Positions 23,869 through 33,397 are shown, counted from the first letter of the stretch. The stretch: 64,000 nt of DNA from Bacillus massilinigeriensis (GCF_900117315.1 NZ_LT630337.1:3781720-3845719); one strand, 5' to 3'. Notes: generated from the sequence alone by a model not told the origin. Program-made: numbers and translations.

Positions 23869-24214
23869 GAAAACCCTCCTTTTTTTCAGAATCTTCTTGT
23901 TTATTATACCAGACAGAGTTGACTCAATTTTTTTGTGATGTTGTGGAAATGGTTTTGAATTTTGAGTTCATAGCTTAAAAAACAGGTTTGTCGTGGTTAA
24001 TTTGGTTGATATCTTAGTCATGTTGACAGTTATTAAGGGAATATAGCTAAAAATAGTGGGCAAACTGGAGATCCATTTGGCATGTTGAATAATCTTATAA
24101 ATTTTGATTTGAGTGGTTAAGTTTTATAGAGCGAGTTTGGTGTTTTTATAGCTTTTTTAATTATTTTGCGAAGATTTTGCTTAAAAAAGGCTCGTTTTTG
24201 GTTATTTTGTATTT

Positions 24215-24480
24215 TTAAAGTTGGAGGGCGGCCCCGGTAGTCAGTCAAAAGCAAGGCGAGTGCCCCTCCGGATACATATTTCCGCGATTTTTTCGATATA
24301 TACGCGATTTTTCCCATATATCCGCGATTATCCTGATTTATACGCGATTTTTCAATTTTATCCGCGATAATCCCAATTTATCCGCGATGGCCCCAAATCT
24401 AGCGCCGCTCCCCAGCAAAATAGCAATAATTCGTGATGGACCCGATTTATCCTCAATCCCCCCCAAATCTTGCGCTTCAC
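24215..24480. repeat. 20-bp tandem repeat array, copy A
   Basis: After TTGGAGGGCGGCCCCG and a conserved GCAAGGCGAGTGCCCCTCC come six head-to-tail 20-bp units of the form T(C/A)CGCGATTTTTCCCATATA, then TCCGCGATGGCCCCAAATCT and a degenerate tail. The CGCGAT core is strictly periodic. The array is repeated as copy B 350 bp to the right. The flanking 23869-24214 is A/T-rich and shows no gene. Confidence 0.88.
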
Positions 24481-24568
24481 CTCTTCCAAAACAAACAATA
24501 ATTGGCCATATTGTTCAATTTTTCGGATCTTTTCTTAAAAAGAGAGCTCGGTGAAAGTCATTTGGCAT

Positions 24569-24870
24569 GTTTTTAGCTGGAGGGTGGTCCCGAGGGTGGT
24601 CCCTGCAACTTGTCAAAAGCAAGGCGAGTGCCCCTCCGGATACATATTTCCGCGATTTTTTCCATATATACGCGATTTTTCCCATATATACGCGATTATC
24701 CTGATTTATCCGCGATTTTTCAATTTCATCCGCGATTTTTCAATTTTATCCGCGATAATCTCAATTTATCCGCGATGGCCCCAAATCTAGCGCCGCTCCC
24801 CAAGCAAAACAACAATAATTCGCGATGGACCCAATTTATCCTCGATCCCCCAATCCCCCCTCTCACCGCA
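24569..24870. repeat. 20-bp tandem repeat array, copy B
   Basis: A direct duplicate of array A, with the same leader (GCAAGGCGAGTGCCCCTCC) and seven 20-bp units. ORFs that read through it encode only low-complexity IRDFS/YPRF repeats and are not genes. Confidence 0.88.
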
Positions 24871-24925
24871 ATCACATCCATATTACAGAAAAAATAGATA
24901 AAGCCCCCCCGCTGTCTCCTGGCTG

Positions 24926-24970
24926 AAAAATAAAAACAAAGAACCCCACACAAAAACAGGATTCTTTGTT
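24926..24970 (-). terminator. Rho-independent terminator of the ketone-body operon
   Basis: On the minus strand AACAAAGAATCC pairs with GGTTCTTTGTT across a loop, followed by TTTTATTTTT. It begins about 8 bp past the dehydrogenase stop codon. Confidence 0.8.
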
Positions 24971-24977
24971 CCCTCCA

Positions 24978-25763
24978 TTATTGAACCGTATACCCTCCAT
25001 CTAACACTACTGCTTGCCCGGTTACTCCGCGAGCTTTTTCACTGGCTAAAAATACGGCATAGTCCGCGATTTCTTCTACTGCGAGTAATCTTTTTTGCGG
25101 GACGAGTGGGTAGATGACCTCTTCCAAAACCTTCTCAAGTTCAACGTTTCTCGTTGTGGCTAGATCCTTTAGCTGGTTTTTTACCAAGGGGGTTTCCACA
25201 TATCCTGGGCAGAGCGCATTGACGGTGATTCCGTGCTCGGCTCCCTCAAGGGCTGCTACCTTTGTTAGGCCGATGACTCCATGTTTGGCGCTATTGTAGG
25301 CTGCTTTGCCTGCGAAGCCGATTAGTCCGTTGATGGAGGCCATGTTAATAATTCGGCCGTAGCCTTGCTTTTTCATAATTGGGAAGGCGTGTTTGATGGC
25401 AACAAAGGGTGCTGTTAGCATGACCTTGATTAAGAATTCGAATTTTTCCGTTGGGAATTCTTCGATTGGTGAAACGTGCTGTAGACCGGCATTATTAATA
25501 AGTATGTCGATTGATCCAAATTCCTTGACGGCGAGGTTGATACTTGATTGGAGCGCCTCCTCATTTGTTACATCACAAGGTGCCGATAGAGCCGTGAATC
25601 CTTCTGCTCGTAAGGTTTCGGCTACCTGATTACATTTTTCTATATTTAAATCTGAAATGACGACCTTTGCGCCTTCCTCTGCAAAGGTTCTTGCAATTTC
25701 TAACCCGATTCCACTGGCCGAACCTGTTATAAATGCAATTTTATCCTTTAATTGTTTCCCCAT
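24978..25763 (-). CDS. yxjF: 3-hydroxybutyrate dehydrogenase (SDR family)
   Basis: A 261-aa short-chain dehydrogenase that interconverts 3-hydroxybutyrate and acetoacetate with NAD. It shows the cofactor motif TGSASGIG (13-20), NNAG (near 90), catalytic S (ASINGL), YNSAKHG (Y and K of YXXXK) and a C-terminal GQAVVLDGGYTVQ. It is the last gene of an operon with a permease and both CoA-transferase subunits, which fits use of 3-hydroxybutyrate and acetoacetate. It begins 17 bp after scoB. Confidence 0.92.
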   Translation of the reverse strand: MGKQLKDKIAFITGSASGIGLEIARTFAEEGAKVVISDLNIEKCNQVAETLRAEGFTALSAPCDVTNEEALQSSINLAVKEFGSIDILINNAGLQHVSPIEEFPTEKFEFLIKVMLTAPFVAIKHAFPIMKKQGYGRIINMASINGLIGFAGKAAYNSAKHGVIGLTKVAALEGAEHGITVNALCPGYVETPLVKNQLKDLATTRNVELEKVLEEVIYPLVPQKRLLAVEEIADYAVFLASEKARGVTGQAVVLDGGYTVQ

Positions 25764-25780
25764 TGTTTTCCTCCGTGAAG

Positions 25781-26434
25781 TTAATTTGCTGTGGCATACA
25801 GATTAGAATGGATTTTGAATTCCGCCTCTGTTTTTTCCTGAACCTCTTGAACGGTCACTCCCTCTTGCAATTCGATGAGCACCATTTCTTCGTTAGTAAA
25901 ATCAAAAACGGCTAGATCCGTAATTAAGCGATGGACGACCCTTTGTCCGGTTAGCGGGAGTGTGCATTGCTTTTTAACCTTGGATTCTCCGTGTTTATTG
26001 ACATGCTCCATGATAACGACGACTCTTTTTGCCCCGTTCACTAGATCCATGGCGCCGCCCATTCCTTTGACCATCTTTCCTGGAATCATCCAATTGGCTA
26101 AATCCCCCTTTTCCGATACCTCCATGCCTCCAAGGATGGCTAAGTCGATATGGCCCCCGCGAATCATGGCAAAGGATTCCGCGCTGTCGAAATAAATGGC
26201 CCCAGGGACTGCGGTAACTGTTTCCTTCCCGGCATTAATTAAATCCGGGTCAACGGTTTCCTCGGTCGGATAGGGTCCAATTCCAAGGAGTCCATTTTCC
26301 GATTGGAGCATGACTTGAAAATCCTCAGGTATTTCATTGGCGATTAAGGTTGGCATCCCAATTCCAAGATTGACATTCATGCCGTTTTCAATTTCCTGAA
26401 CAGCTCTTCTAATAATTTTCATTCGTGAATTCAT
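25781..26434 (-). CDS. scoB: Succinyl-CoA:3-ketoacid CoA-transferase, beta subunit
   Basis: A 217-aa beta subunit of the class I CoA-transferase that makes acetoacetyl-CoA from acetoacetate using succinyl-CoA. The catalytic glutamate lies in [13 protein letters not shown], the conserved ENG signature. [12 protein letters not shown] near residue 20 and [14 protein letters not shown] near 130 are also family features. It begins 11 bp after scoA. Confidence 0.94.
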   Translation of the reverse strand: MNSRMKIIRRAVQEIENGMNVNLGIGMPTLIANEIPEDFQVMLQSENGLLGIGPYPTEETVDPDLINAGKETVTAVPGAIYFDSAESFAMIRGGHIDLAILGGMEVSEKGDLANWMIPGKMVKGMGGAMDLVNGAKRVVVIMEHVNKHGESKVKKQCTLPLTGQRVVHRLITDLAVFDFTNEEMVLIELQEGVTVQEVQEKTEAEFKIHSNLYATAN

Positions 26435-26445
26435 TGGTCTCCCCC

Positions 26446-27141
26446 CTAAACTGTCGCGACTGTTCTTTTCTCGATTCTTTTTTCATATGGACTGCCTTCT
26501 AAAACCCGTTGGACGTAGATACCTGGTGTATGAATGGCATCTGGCTCAAGCTCGCCGACCCCAACGATTTCTTCAACCTCTGCGATGGTGACTTTTCCGG
26601 CCATTGCTGCGAGCGGGTTAAAGTTCCGAGCCGTTTTGTGGTAAACTAGGTTCCCGAATGGGTCTGCCTTCCACGCCTTGACCAGGGCAAAGTCCCCGAC
26701 AATTCCTTTTTCTAAAATAAAGGTTTTACCGTCGAATTCTTTATGCTCTTTTCCCTCAGCTATCGGCGTCCCGACCCCTGTAGCTGTATAAAATCCTGGA
26801 ATTCCCGCTCCACCAGCACGGATTCTTTCCGCGAGTGTTCCTTGAGGGACAAGCTCAACCTCTAACTCCCCACTTAAAAATTGTTTTTCAAATATTTTAT
26901 TTTCACCGACATAAGAGGAAATCATTTTCTTCATTTGCTTGTTTGCTAGAAGCAACCCAAGCCCCCAATCATCGACGCCACAGTTATTGCTGACAATTGT
27001 TAGGTCCTTAACACCCTTTTCGCAGAGAGCAAGAATGGCTTTTTCCGGGATTCCGCAGAGTCCGAAGCCTCCGACGATGAGTGTGGCTCCGTCTTGGATA
27101 TCTTTGATTGCATCTTCGAATGATCGTTGTAGTTTGGTCAA
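26446..27141 (-). CDS. scoA: Succinyl-CoA:3-ketoacid CoA-transferase, alpha subunit
   Basis: A 231-aa alpha subunit with the CoA-binding signature [15 protein letters not shown] (near 18-32) and [17 protein letters not shown]. It partners with ScoB; together they activate acetoacetate to acetoacetyl-CoA for thiolysis. It lies 173 bp downstream of the permease gene on the same strand, a gap with no clear terminator or second promoter. Confidence 0.94.
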   Translation of the reverse strand: MTKLQRSFEDAIKDIQDGATLIVGGFGLCGIPEKAILALCEKGVKDLTIVSNNCGVDDWGLGLLLANKQMKKMISSYVGENKIFEKQFLSGELEVELVPQGTLAERIRAGGAGIPGFYTATGVGTPIAEGKEHKEFDGKTFILEKGIVGDFALVKAWKADPFGNLVYHKTARNFNPLAAMAGKVTIAEVEEIVGVGELEPDAIHTPGIYVQRVLEGSPYEKRIEKRTVATV

Positions 27142-27314
27142 ATGGGATTCTCCTTTCTTTACTATCTATTTTTTATAAAAAAGAATTGAAAGCTGCTTTC
27201 CCTTCTTTTACTAAATGGCAATGTCATGAAAATCATATTTCTCGTATTCTTTTATTTTGAAAAAATTACAACCTATCCCATGGTTCTTTTAATAAAATAG
27301 CTGTGGTTCTACTT

Positions 27315-28751
27315 TTAATAGATTCCAAAAATCGAATAGATGCCGATGATGAAGAAGACGGCGACTGTTTTAAGAACAGTGATGGCGAAAATGTCCTTGT
27401 ATGACTGTCTGTGTGTTAGGCCTGTGACGGCGAGTAGGGTGATGACCGCTCCATTATGTGGAAGGGTGTCCATCCCCCCTGAGGCCATTGAAATGACGCG
27501 GTGCATCACTTCTGGCGGAATGTTGGCCGCGGCAATTGCTTGGTTGTACTTTTCAGCCATCGCGCTTAAGGCAATCCCCATCCCACCTGAAGCAGAACCG
27601 GTTACCCCGGCAAGAGTGGTCGTTGTGACAGCTCCATTGACTAAAGGGTTGGAAAAGGTCCCTGAAATTCCATTGCTGATTAATGCGAAGCCTGGGAGAG
27701 CCGCGATGACGCCACCGAAGCCATATTCTGCTGCCGTATTCATCGTTGCGAGTAAGGAACCAGCAATTCCGGAATTGAGTCCCTCTTTGAAGTTTGTTTT
27801 TACCCGATTCCAGTCATAGAGAATAGTAGAGATAATCCCTACGATTAGTGCCATTTCTACTGCCCAGATGGCTGCAACAGCGGAAATATCAACGACACCG
27901 AGGGCTTCCATTCCAATTTTTTTAAAATCAAAGCCGTTTGGATACCATTTTGGAATATAGGTGACAAAAACCTTGTTCATGACCCCAACTAAAATGAGTG
28001 GGACAAAGGCTAAAATTTGTTTGGATAACGGCTGGCTTGTGGATAATTGAGGATCTACCCCTTGATTTGGGCTTAGACCTTCAACAGCGGCGGCAGTTTC
28101 CGCATCGAAACCATAGTAGCCTTCACCCGCTTTTGCCGCTTTCTTGCGTCTGGATTCTAAGTAGAGCAAGCCGAGAACTAATACGAAAAGAGCTCCGACT
28201 ACCCCTAAAATCGGTGCTGCGTAAATATCCGTTTTGAAAAAGGAAACAGGAATAACGTTTTGAATTTGTGGCGTTCCTGGCAAGGCATCCATCGTGAAGG
28301 TAAAAGCACCAAGGGCAATCGTCCCAGGAATTAAGCGTTTTGGAATATTGGCCTCTCTAAATAGTTGCGCTGCAAATGGATAAATGGCAAAAACCGCTAC
28401 AAATAGGCTAACTCCACTGTATGTGAGAATTGCCCCTAAAAGGACGATAGCCAGAATCGCTCTTTTGGCGCCGATTAGTTTAACAATCGTTTTAGCAATG
28501 GATTCAGCAAGTCCAGACATTTCAACGACCTTACCAAAAATAGCCCCCAAAAGGAAAACAGGAAAATAGTTTTTAATAAATCCAACCATCTTATCCATGA
28601 AGATGTTTGAAAAGAATGGCAATACGTGGCTAGGTTCCGTTAATAGTACGGCAAAAAGCGCACAAATCGGTGCAAATAAAATAACGGAAAACCCTCTGTA
28701 GGCGACAAACATGAGGAAGCCCAGAGCTAATAATATAATAATTAAATCCAT
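27315..28751 (-). CDS. yxjC: GntP-family permease (YxjC-like), probable hydroxybutyrate/acetoacetate importer
   Basis: A 478-aa polytopic protein with about 12 hydrophobic segments and family motifs GGVIAALPGFALISNGISGT and SGSASGGMGIALSAM, split across residues 350-400, plus LPHNGAVITLLAVTGL. The family exchanges gluconate and related carboxylates. Operon order with scoA, scoB and a hydroxybutyrate dehydrogenase matches B. subtilis yxjC-scoA-scoB-yxjF and suggests ketone-body uptake. It is the first gene after the sigma-54 promoter at 28978-28993. Confidence 0.9.
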   Translation of the reverse strand: MDLIIILLALGFLMFVAYRGFSVILFAPICALFAVLLTEPSHVLPFFSNIFMDKMVGFIKNYFPVFLLGAIFGKVVEMSGLAESIAKTIVKLIGAKRAILAIVLLGAILTYSGVSLFVAVFAIYPFAAQLFREANIPKRLIPGTIALGAFTFTMDALPGTPQIQNVIPVSFFKTDIYAAPILGVVGALFVLVLGLLYLESRRKKAAKAGEGYYGFDAETAAAVEGLSPNQGVDPQLSTSQPLSKQILAFVPLILVGVMNKVFVTYIPKWYPNGFDFKKIGMEALGVVDISAVAAIWAVEMALIVGIISTILYDWNRVKTNFKEGLNSGIAGSLLATMNTAAEYGFGGVIAALPGFALISNGISGTFSNPLVNGAVTTTTLAGVTGSASGGMGIALSAMAEKYNQAIAAANIPPEVMHRVISMASGGMDTLPHNGAVITLLAVTGLTHRQSYKDIFAITVLKTVAVFFIIGIYSIFGIY

Positions 28752-28910
28752 AAAAATCCCCCTTTTTTGTTGCTTTTTGAGACCCTTTGTTCGTGTGTGG
28801 TGGTTCGGTGGTGTTGTGGTGGGTTGTGCTGTGTTTGGCTTTGCAATGTTTGGTTGAGCAATGATGTGGTGTCGTGGTGTTATACCATGTTTAATGTGTG
28901 CTCTGTTTTT

Positions 28911-28924
28911 GGTAAGCGTTTACA
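28911..28924 (-). promoter_or_regulatory. cre site (CcpA operator)
   Basis: Minus-strand TGTAAACGCTTACC matches the cre consensus TGWAARCGYTWNCW at 13 of 14 positions. It lies about 50 bp downstream of the predicted sigma-54 start, where CcpA could block transcription when glucose is present. Confidence 0.75.
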
Positions 28925-28977
28925 TTCTTTTCGTTACATTTCTCCTTTCATTGGAATTTGTTTTCTATTGTTCTTTT

Positions 28978-28993
28978 TGCAAGAAGTGTGCCA
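28978..28993 (-). promoter_or_regulatory. Sigma-54 (SigL) -24/-12 promoter
   Basis: Minus-strand TGGCACACTTCTTGCA fits the consensus TGGCAC-N5-TTGCA exactly. It drives the permease-scoA-scoB-dehydrogenase operon. The leader from here to the start codon is about 225 nt, GT-rich on the plus strand and without an obvious gene. Confidence 0.88.
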
Positions 28994-29017
28994 AATCTGT
29001 GATTTTCTCAATTTTTT

Positions 29018-29037
29018 CATAAAATGTTCATTTTGTG
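29018..29037. promoter_or_regulatory. Candidate activator-binding palindrome (UAS)
   Basis: CATAAAATG-TT-CATTTTGTG is an imperfect palindrome (8 of 9 per arm) starting 25 bp upstream of the -24 element. It is a candidate site for the sigma-54 activator at 22441-23868, though closer to the promoter than most enhancer sites. Confidence 0.45.
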
Positions 29038-29150
29038 AGTCATTTCTTATACTTGTTTAAGCTATGTGGGCTAGTCTATCATTCCGCAAAAACGGAATTT
29101 TCCGGAATACCGGAATATATCCATTTGTTCTTTCCGGAATTTCGGAAAAC

Positions 29151-29193
29151 GGGTGACAGGCACCTTCCAGTAACTGGAAGGTGCCTGTCACCC
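29151..29193. repeat. Family 1 REP palindrome, copy 20
   Basis: Full palindrome with a TAA centre, 2 bp from the stop of the beta-helix gene. Small TTCCGGAA-type palindromes lie next to it at 29081-29146. Confidence 0.95.
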
Positions 29194-29194
29194 G

Positions 29195-30418
29195 TCAAAA
29201 TTTTACTATTTCCGTACTTCTTCTGTATTCGTTATATTCGTTGTTGATTCGAATGATGGTTTCAGATACGTTTGTTGCTTTGTTTGTTTGGAGAGCGGCT
29301 TTATTTTCGTCGGTTAGGATGTTGTATGTGATATCATACTGGGCACCGGAGCCGGTATTTTTCCATGCGATGAATTGGAATGTTCTTCCCACGTTGTTGA
29401 ATACATTATTTTGAAAAATTGGATTGATGACTCCGCTTGCTAGTACTCCTCTTTTTCCAGGGGCACCGTCTGCAACATTTTCGATGGTGTTCTCCTCAAT
29501 AATTGGATTGGACCAGTTCATCACGCGGATGGCATCGGAGCGTGTATTCATAATTGAGTTATTGCGAATGACTACATTTTCGTGGTATTTTCCCTCTGAA
29601 TATTTGTGAGTCCCCACCGCTCGGTCCAGCTGATCGAAAATATTATACTCAATGAAGACATTTTCATTCGGCGTTTTATCATACTTACTCCACTTCTGAC
29701 TCCAACCATTTGTTGATTTATCAGGGGTATCGAGGTTAATTGCTTCCTTGTTCACATTTGGAGATACCTTTGAATCAGTAAAAGAATTATTGAAAATTTC
29801 TACATTTTTAGAAGCGTCCATTTCGATAAAATGGCCAGAATACATATTTTTAAAATGGATGTTTTCAACAAGTACGTTTTGATTGTGTCCCATAATGATG
29901 GCCAGACTATCTTTTATGTATTTTAAGTCGATGGTTACTGTGCCTTCACCTTGAATCGTTATATTTTTTTCTCCATTGTATTTCCCGTAAACTCCCTTTT
30001 TATGAGCCTTTGATGGTCGAATTAATTGAAAAATGGATTTCGAAGCGCTGAACTTTTTCGTTCCTGTCTTTGTGCCTTTTACCATTTTGACCCCATTTTT
30101 CATTTTAATCGTTACGTTTGAAGGAACGTAGAGAACATTACTGATAGTGTAGGTTCCTTTTTTCAAGACTAGTGTTCCCCCGCCCGCTTTCTCCAGCTTT
30201 TCAAGATAGGACCGGATTAAATAATATTGTTTCGTGTATTTGTTATATGTACTGTATTTTAGCATTTTCTTATTGATAGGCTTCGAGGTTGCCGATATTG
30301 TGTATATCTTTTTCGATGCCGCCTCAACAGAATGTGACGGCAATCCGACTGCCCAAATGTTTACGACTAATGCGGTTATTACCAATAAAACTCCTAATCT
30401 CTTAAACTTCCAGATCAT
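29195..30418 (-). CDS. Secreted right-handed beta-helix protein
   Basis: A 407-aa exported protein with signal peptide MIWKFKRLGVLLVITALVV and a parallel beta-helix. Repeats such as NVLVENIHFKNMYSGHFIEM, NVEIFNNSFTDSK, NVFIEYNIFDQLDRA and NVVIRNNSIMNTRSDA have the stacking N-X-I pattern of pectate-lyase-fold enzymes. It may be a polysaccharide lyase or hydrolase, or a structural surface protein; catalytic residues are not obvious. The ATG is at 30418, after AAGGGGAG. Confidence 0.82.
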   Translation of the reverse strand: MIWKFKRLGVLLVITALVVNIWAVGLPSHSVEAASKKIYTISATSKPINKKMLKYSTYNKYTKQYYLIRSYLEKLEKAGGGTLVLKKGTYTISNVLYVPSNVTIKMKNGVKMVKGTKTGTKKFSASKSIFQLIRPSKAHKKGVYGKYNGEKNITIQGEGTVTIDLKYIKDSLAIIMGHNQNVLVENIHFKNMYSGHFIEMDASKNVEIFNNSFTDSKVSPNVNKEAINLDTPDKSTNGWSQKWSKYDKTPNENVFIEYNIFDQLDRAVGTHKYSEGKYHENVVIRNNSIMNTRSDAIRVMNWSNPIIEENTIENVADGAPGKRGVLASGVINPIFQNNVFNNVGRTFQFIAWKNTGSGAQYDITYNILTDENKAALQTNKATNVSETIIRINNEYNEYRRSTEIVKF

Positions 30419-30439
30419 GCTGCAAATCTCCCCTTCCTA

Positions 30440-30482
30440 GGTGACAGGCACCTTCCAATTTCCTGGAAGGTGCCTGTCACCC
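30440..30482. repeat. Family 1 REP palindrome, copy 21
   Basis: Full palindrome with an AATTTCC centre, just upstream of the beta-helix gene start. Confidence 0.93.
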
Positions 30483-30555
30483 TATCCAAGATCCTCTCAT
30501 TTAATCTTACTATAAATTCCCAGAAATTCAAAAGGGACTATTCTCATAGGGTAAA

Positions 30556-30598
30556 CGGTGACAGAAACCTTCCATTTTATGGGAGGTGCCTGTCACCA
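30556..30598. repeat. Family 1 REP, copy 22 (degenerate)
   Basis: Left arm CGGTGACAGAAACCTTCCAT and right arm GGGAGGTGCCTGTCACC carry several mismatches, suggesting an old copy. It lies 141 bp upstream of the next gene. Confidence 0.82.
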
Positions 30599-30738
30599 TT
30601 TAATTCCATTTAATTTCTATTAAATAGACCAAAAGTTATAGTAAAATATATATAATTCCCATCTGTATTTAGGTGGGCGATTATCATATTTGGGTTTTAA
30701 CCATTCTAATTTTTATAGGGGAGAGAGAGGAAAACTAT

Positions 30739-31767
30739 TTGAAAAAAGTAATTTGGATTCTAGTATCTGTAGTTGTTTTAGCTGCTGTTGGGTATTATGG
30801 GTATACCTATTTTTCCAGCACGGATTCACCTTCAAAAAATACAACCAATACCAATCATGAAGAGACAGCTCCGTCCGTTTCTAAGGAGAATGTCATAAAA
30901 GAGAATGAGGCCAAGAAGATTATTCCTCCTTTATACGAGAAATTTCTAAGAAAAGTTTTCGATTTAGGGGATCAATATCAATGGACAAAAGGGGATAATC
31001 CCCCAGATATGGATGTGTTAATCAAGGGGATATCTGAATACACGACGGAGAATTTTGCGGAAGCTCAGATTCGTCCACTAGCAGATGATTTATATTGCCA
31101 ATGTGATGTAGCAATATTTGCTAATCCGCATTTTGATATTCGTTTTAAGCTAATTGAAAGCACAGAAGATTATATCAAGATTCGTTCGGTTGAGTTTGAG
31201 AATGAAGCCGGCAGTGGTGGAGAACAGATTTTTTTAACGGTTAGAAAGCAAGATGGAAAATGGAAAATCGACAAGATTAAGAGAATTGCAGCATCGGATA
31301 AGCCTTTAAATGTAACCTGGGATGAAGCAAATAAGTACCTGACAAAATATTATTCAAAACCGCAGTTAATCAAAAAAGCCAAGATGAATCAGTCGGTTTA
31401 TGACTTTGAAGCTGATGATTACGTGACAAAGAAGGTTAGCTCCTACATATATAAATTGAACAATGATGATCAAGTACATGGAATTTCGACATTGGATGGC
31501 GCTGTTCTCTATGAGGTCCCTGATGAAATTCTCCCAGCGGCTTATAAACCAAAACTCTTAAACGAGAGTCAAGCACGAACAAAGCTTTTTCAATATCTTG
31601 AATTAGGAGAATTAGAGAATATGGTGGTGGCACTTGATCAGGAACTCGAGGACTACTTTGTATTCTGGGTGTATCGTGATGAGGAAGACGCTCCACAGGT
31701 TTTTACCCATGGCTACTATAAAGTGGACAAGAAATCGGGAGACATCTCAGAGGCATATATGGAATAG
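30739..31767 (+). CDS. Membrane-anchored extracellular protein of unknown function, 342 aa
   Basis: One N-terminal membrane helix (VIWILVSVVVLAAVGYYGYTYF) is followed by a polar linker and an extracellular part with two segments, about 60-190 and 200-342. I do not recognise a family; the second half with YLTKYYSKPQLIKKAKMN and SYIYKLNNDDQ could be a peptidase-associated (PepSY-like) fold. Start chosen as TTG at 30739 because GAGAGAGAGG lies nine bases upstream and the membrane anchor begins there. It is 56 bp before a TcaA/YvbJ-like gene and is probably co-transcribed with it. Confidence 0.65.
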   Translation: MKKVIWILVSVVVLAAVGYYGYTYFSSTDSPSKNTTNTNHEETAPSVSKENVIKENEAKKIIPPLYEKFLRKVFDLGDQYQWTKGDNPPDMDVLIKGISEYTTENFAEAQIRPLADDLYCQCDVAIFANPHFDIRFKLIESTEDYIKIRSVEFENEAGSGGEQIFLTVRKQDGKWKIDKIKRIAASDKPLNVTWDEANKYLTKYYSKPQLIKKAKMNQSVYDFEADDYVTKKVSSYIYKLNNDDQVHGISTLDGAVLYEVPDEILPAAYKPKLLNESQARTKLFQYLELGELENMVVALDQELEDYFVFWVYRDEEDAPQVFTHGYYKVDKKSGDISEAYME

Positions 31768-31822
31768 TGTACGAACAAATCATTGTTATTGATGTTGTGA
31801 ATTAAGAATGGGAGAGAAGATA

Positions 31823-33382
31823 ATGGCATTTTGCAAAAATTGCGGAACACAATTAAAAGAAAATCAGGCTTTTTGTTCAAATTGTGGTGCGAAACAAACT
31901 AGACAGCCTGAACAAACACAATCCGAACAAAAACCAGACCCTATAACACAATCAACACCAACGGGGGCTACTGCTACCACGCCAACAGAAACATCGACTA
32001 CACTATCTAAAACAGAGGCGGCAGTAAACACACAAACAGCAGTACCAACAAATCTGGAGCAACCAGGAGAAGCACAAATCACTCAGCCAACAATACCAAA
32101 AAAGCCGCTATCCTTCAAAAATAAAATCGCTCTTTTTTCCGGGCTAATTGTCATACTCTTTATCGGCGGGCTACACTTTTATTTTTCATCACAAGCAAAA
32201 CCTACAAAGGTAGTAGAAGCCTTTACTCAAGCAATCCAGCAAAAAGATTCTGAAAAACTCGCCGATTTAATTAATGAAGGCCAAACAAAGGATCAAATCT
32301 CTGAGGATGAGGCTGCAGCCTTTTTAACGTACTTATTGAAAGAAAATGATGCTGGTGAAATCGTTGAAAAATTAAATAAACAGGCTGATCAAATTAAAAA
32401 AATCAAAGAGATTAAACCAATTATTGATACTTATGGCAATAAATTAGTGACTCTACAACAAGGCAAGAAAAAATGGGGATTGTATAATCAATTTTACCTG
32501 CAATTTTATCCTATTCAATTAAATGTTTCTTCTAATCTTGGAGGGACGGATCTTTTGTTGAATGGCAAAAAACTGAAACACCTAAAAAACAGTGACACCT
32601 TTGAAAATGTAGGATATGTGTTCCCTGGGAAGCAAGAGATCAAGGGAATTTATAATGGCGATTACACCAAAATGACCAAATCAGGAGAACTTGATTTTTC
32701 CCTTTCAAGTAAAAACAAATTAGATGTCTCTTTCAATTTTGATGGACAATACGTCATTGTGTATTCGAATTATGATGATGCCGTTTTATATGTAAATGGA
32801 AAAAATACAGGAGTTTTGGTGGCAGACATCGATGAGCTTGGCCCTATTGAAACAGACGGTTCTTTAACAGTTTTCGCAGAAAGAAAACAGGATGGTAAAA
32901 CGGTGAAAAGTAACAAGGTGAAAATTGTGGATGAGTCCAATGTCTGGTTATTATTTGAGGAAGAGGAAGAAAAGGTAGAAACAGCGGTGAAAACCTCTGA
33001 TAGTGTGAGCAATGAAGAAATTGAACAGTTCATGGAAACCTACTTCTACACAAGTGTCTCAGCCATCAACAGCCGTGATTTTTCCATCTCAGAGCCTTTT
33101 TTAGATCCAAAAGGGAAATCCTATAAGGAATCAAAAAATTATATTTCCTATATTGAGGAAAATGGAATTACGGAGAACTTCCAAGGGATGGAGATTAAAG
33201 AGGTCAAGAAGACGAAGGAAGGTTATCAAGTAAAAACAGAGGAAGGCTATAATATTTATTATGGCGACGGCTCTGCGAAATATAAAGAGTTTCAGTCTCA
33301 ATTCTTACTTACTCAGCATGAAGACGGTTTGAAGGTTCATACTTTGCAGAAAACAGAGGAAATCAAGAGTGAGGATTTATAA
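31823..33382 (+). CDS. Zinc-ribbon membrane protein, TcaA/YvbJ-like
   Basis: A 519-aa protein: N-terminal zinc ribbon CKNCGTQLKENQAFCSNCG, a Thr/Gln-rich linker, a single membrane helix (FSGLIVILFIGGLHFYF, about 115-132) and a large extracellular part ending in an NTF2-like domain. The layout matches S. aureus TcaA and B. subtilis YvbJ, linked to glycopeptide response and cell-wall stress. The segment YSNYDDAVLYVNGKNTG is shared with the paralogue at 35808-37382. Start at the ATG at 31823 after GGGAGAGAAG. Confidence 0.82.
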   Translation: MAFCKNCGTQLKENQAFCSNCGAKQTRQPEQTQSEQKPDPITQSTPTGATATTPTETSTTLSKTEAAVNTQTAVPTNLEQPGEAQITQPTIPKKPLSFKNKIALFSGLIVILFIGGLHFYFSSQAKPTKVVEAFTQAIQQKDSEKLADLINEGQTKDQISEDEAAAFLTYLLKENDAGEIVEKLNKQADQIKKIKEIKPIIDTYGNKLVTLQQGKKKWGLYNQFYLQFYPIQLNVSSNLGGTDLLLNGKKLKHLKNSDTFENVGYVFPGKQEIKGIYNGDYTKMTKSGELDFSLSSKNKLDVSFNFDGQYVIVYSNYDDAVLYVNGKNTGVLVADIDELGPIETDGSLTVFAERKQDGKTVKSNKVKIVDESNVWLLFEEEEEKVETAVKTSDSVSNEEIEQFMETYFYTSVSAINSRDFSISEPFLDPKGKSYKESKNYISYIEENGITENFQGMEIKEVKKTKEGYQVKTEEGYNIYYGDGSAKYKEFQSQFLLTQHEDGLKVHTLQKTEEIKSEDL

Positions 33383-33397
33383 AGGGAAAAAAATCCA

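Noticed and set aside
24117-24317. 66-aa minus-strand ORF beside array A
   Set aside because: Lysine/arginine-rich low-complexity frame in A/T-rich DNA, no ribosome site, and it overlaps the repeat leader.
24280-24800. CRISPR array
   Set aside because: Units are contiguous 20-bp repeats with no unique spacers and no cas genes are near.
24551-24897. ORFs reading IRDFS/YPRF-type repeats over the 20-bp arrays
   Set aside because: They only translate tandem DNA repeats, lack ribosome sites and are open in more than one frame.
29081-29146. TTCCGGAA-type short palindromes near the beta-helix gene
   Set aside because: The units are short and irregular, with no second occurrence seen in the window, so no separate family was called.
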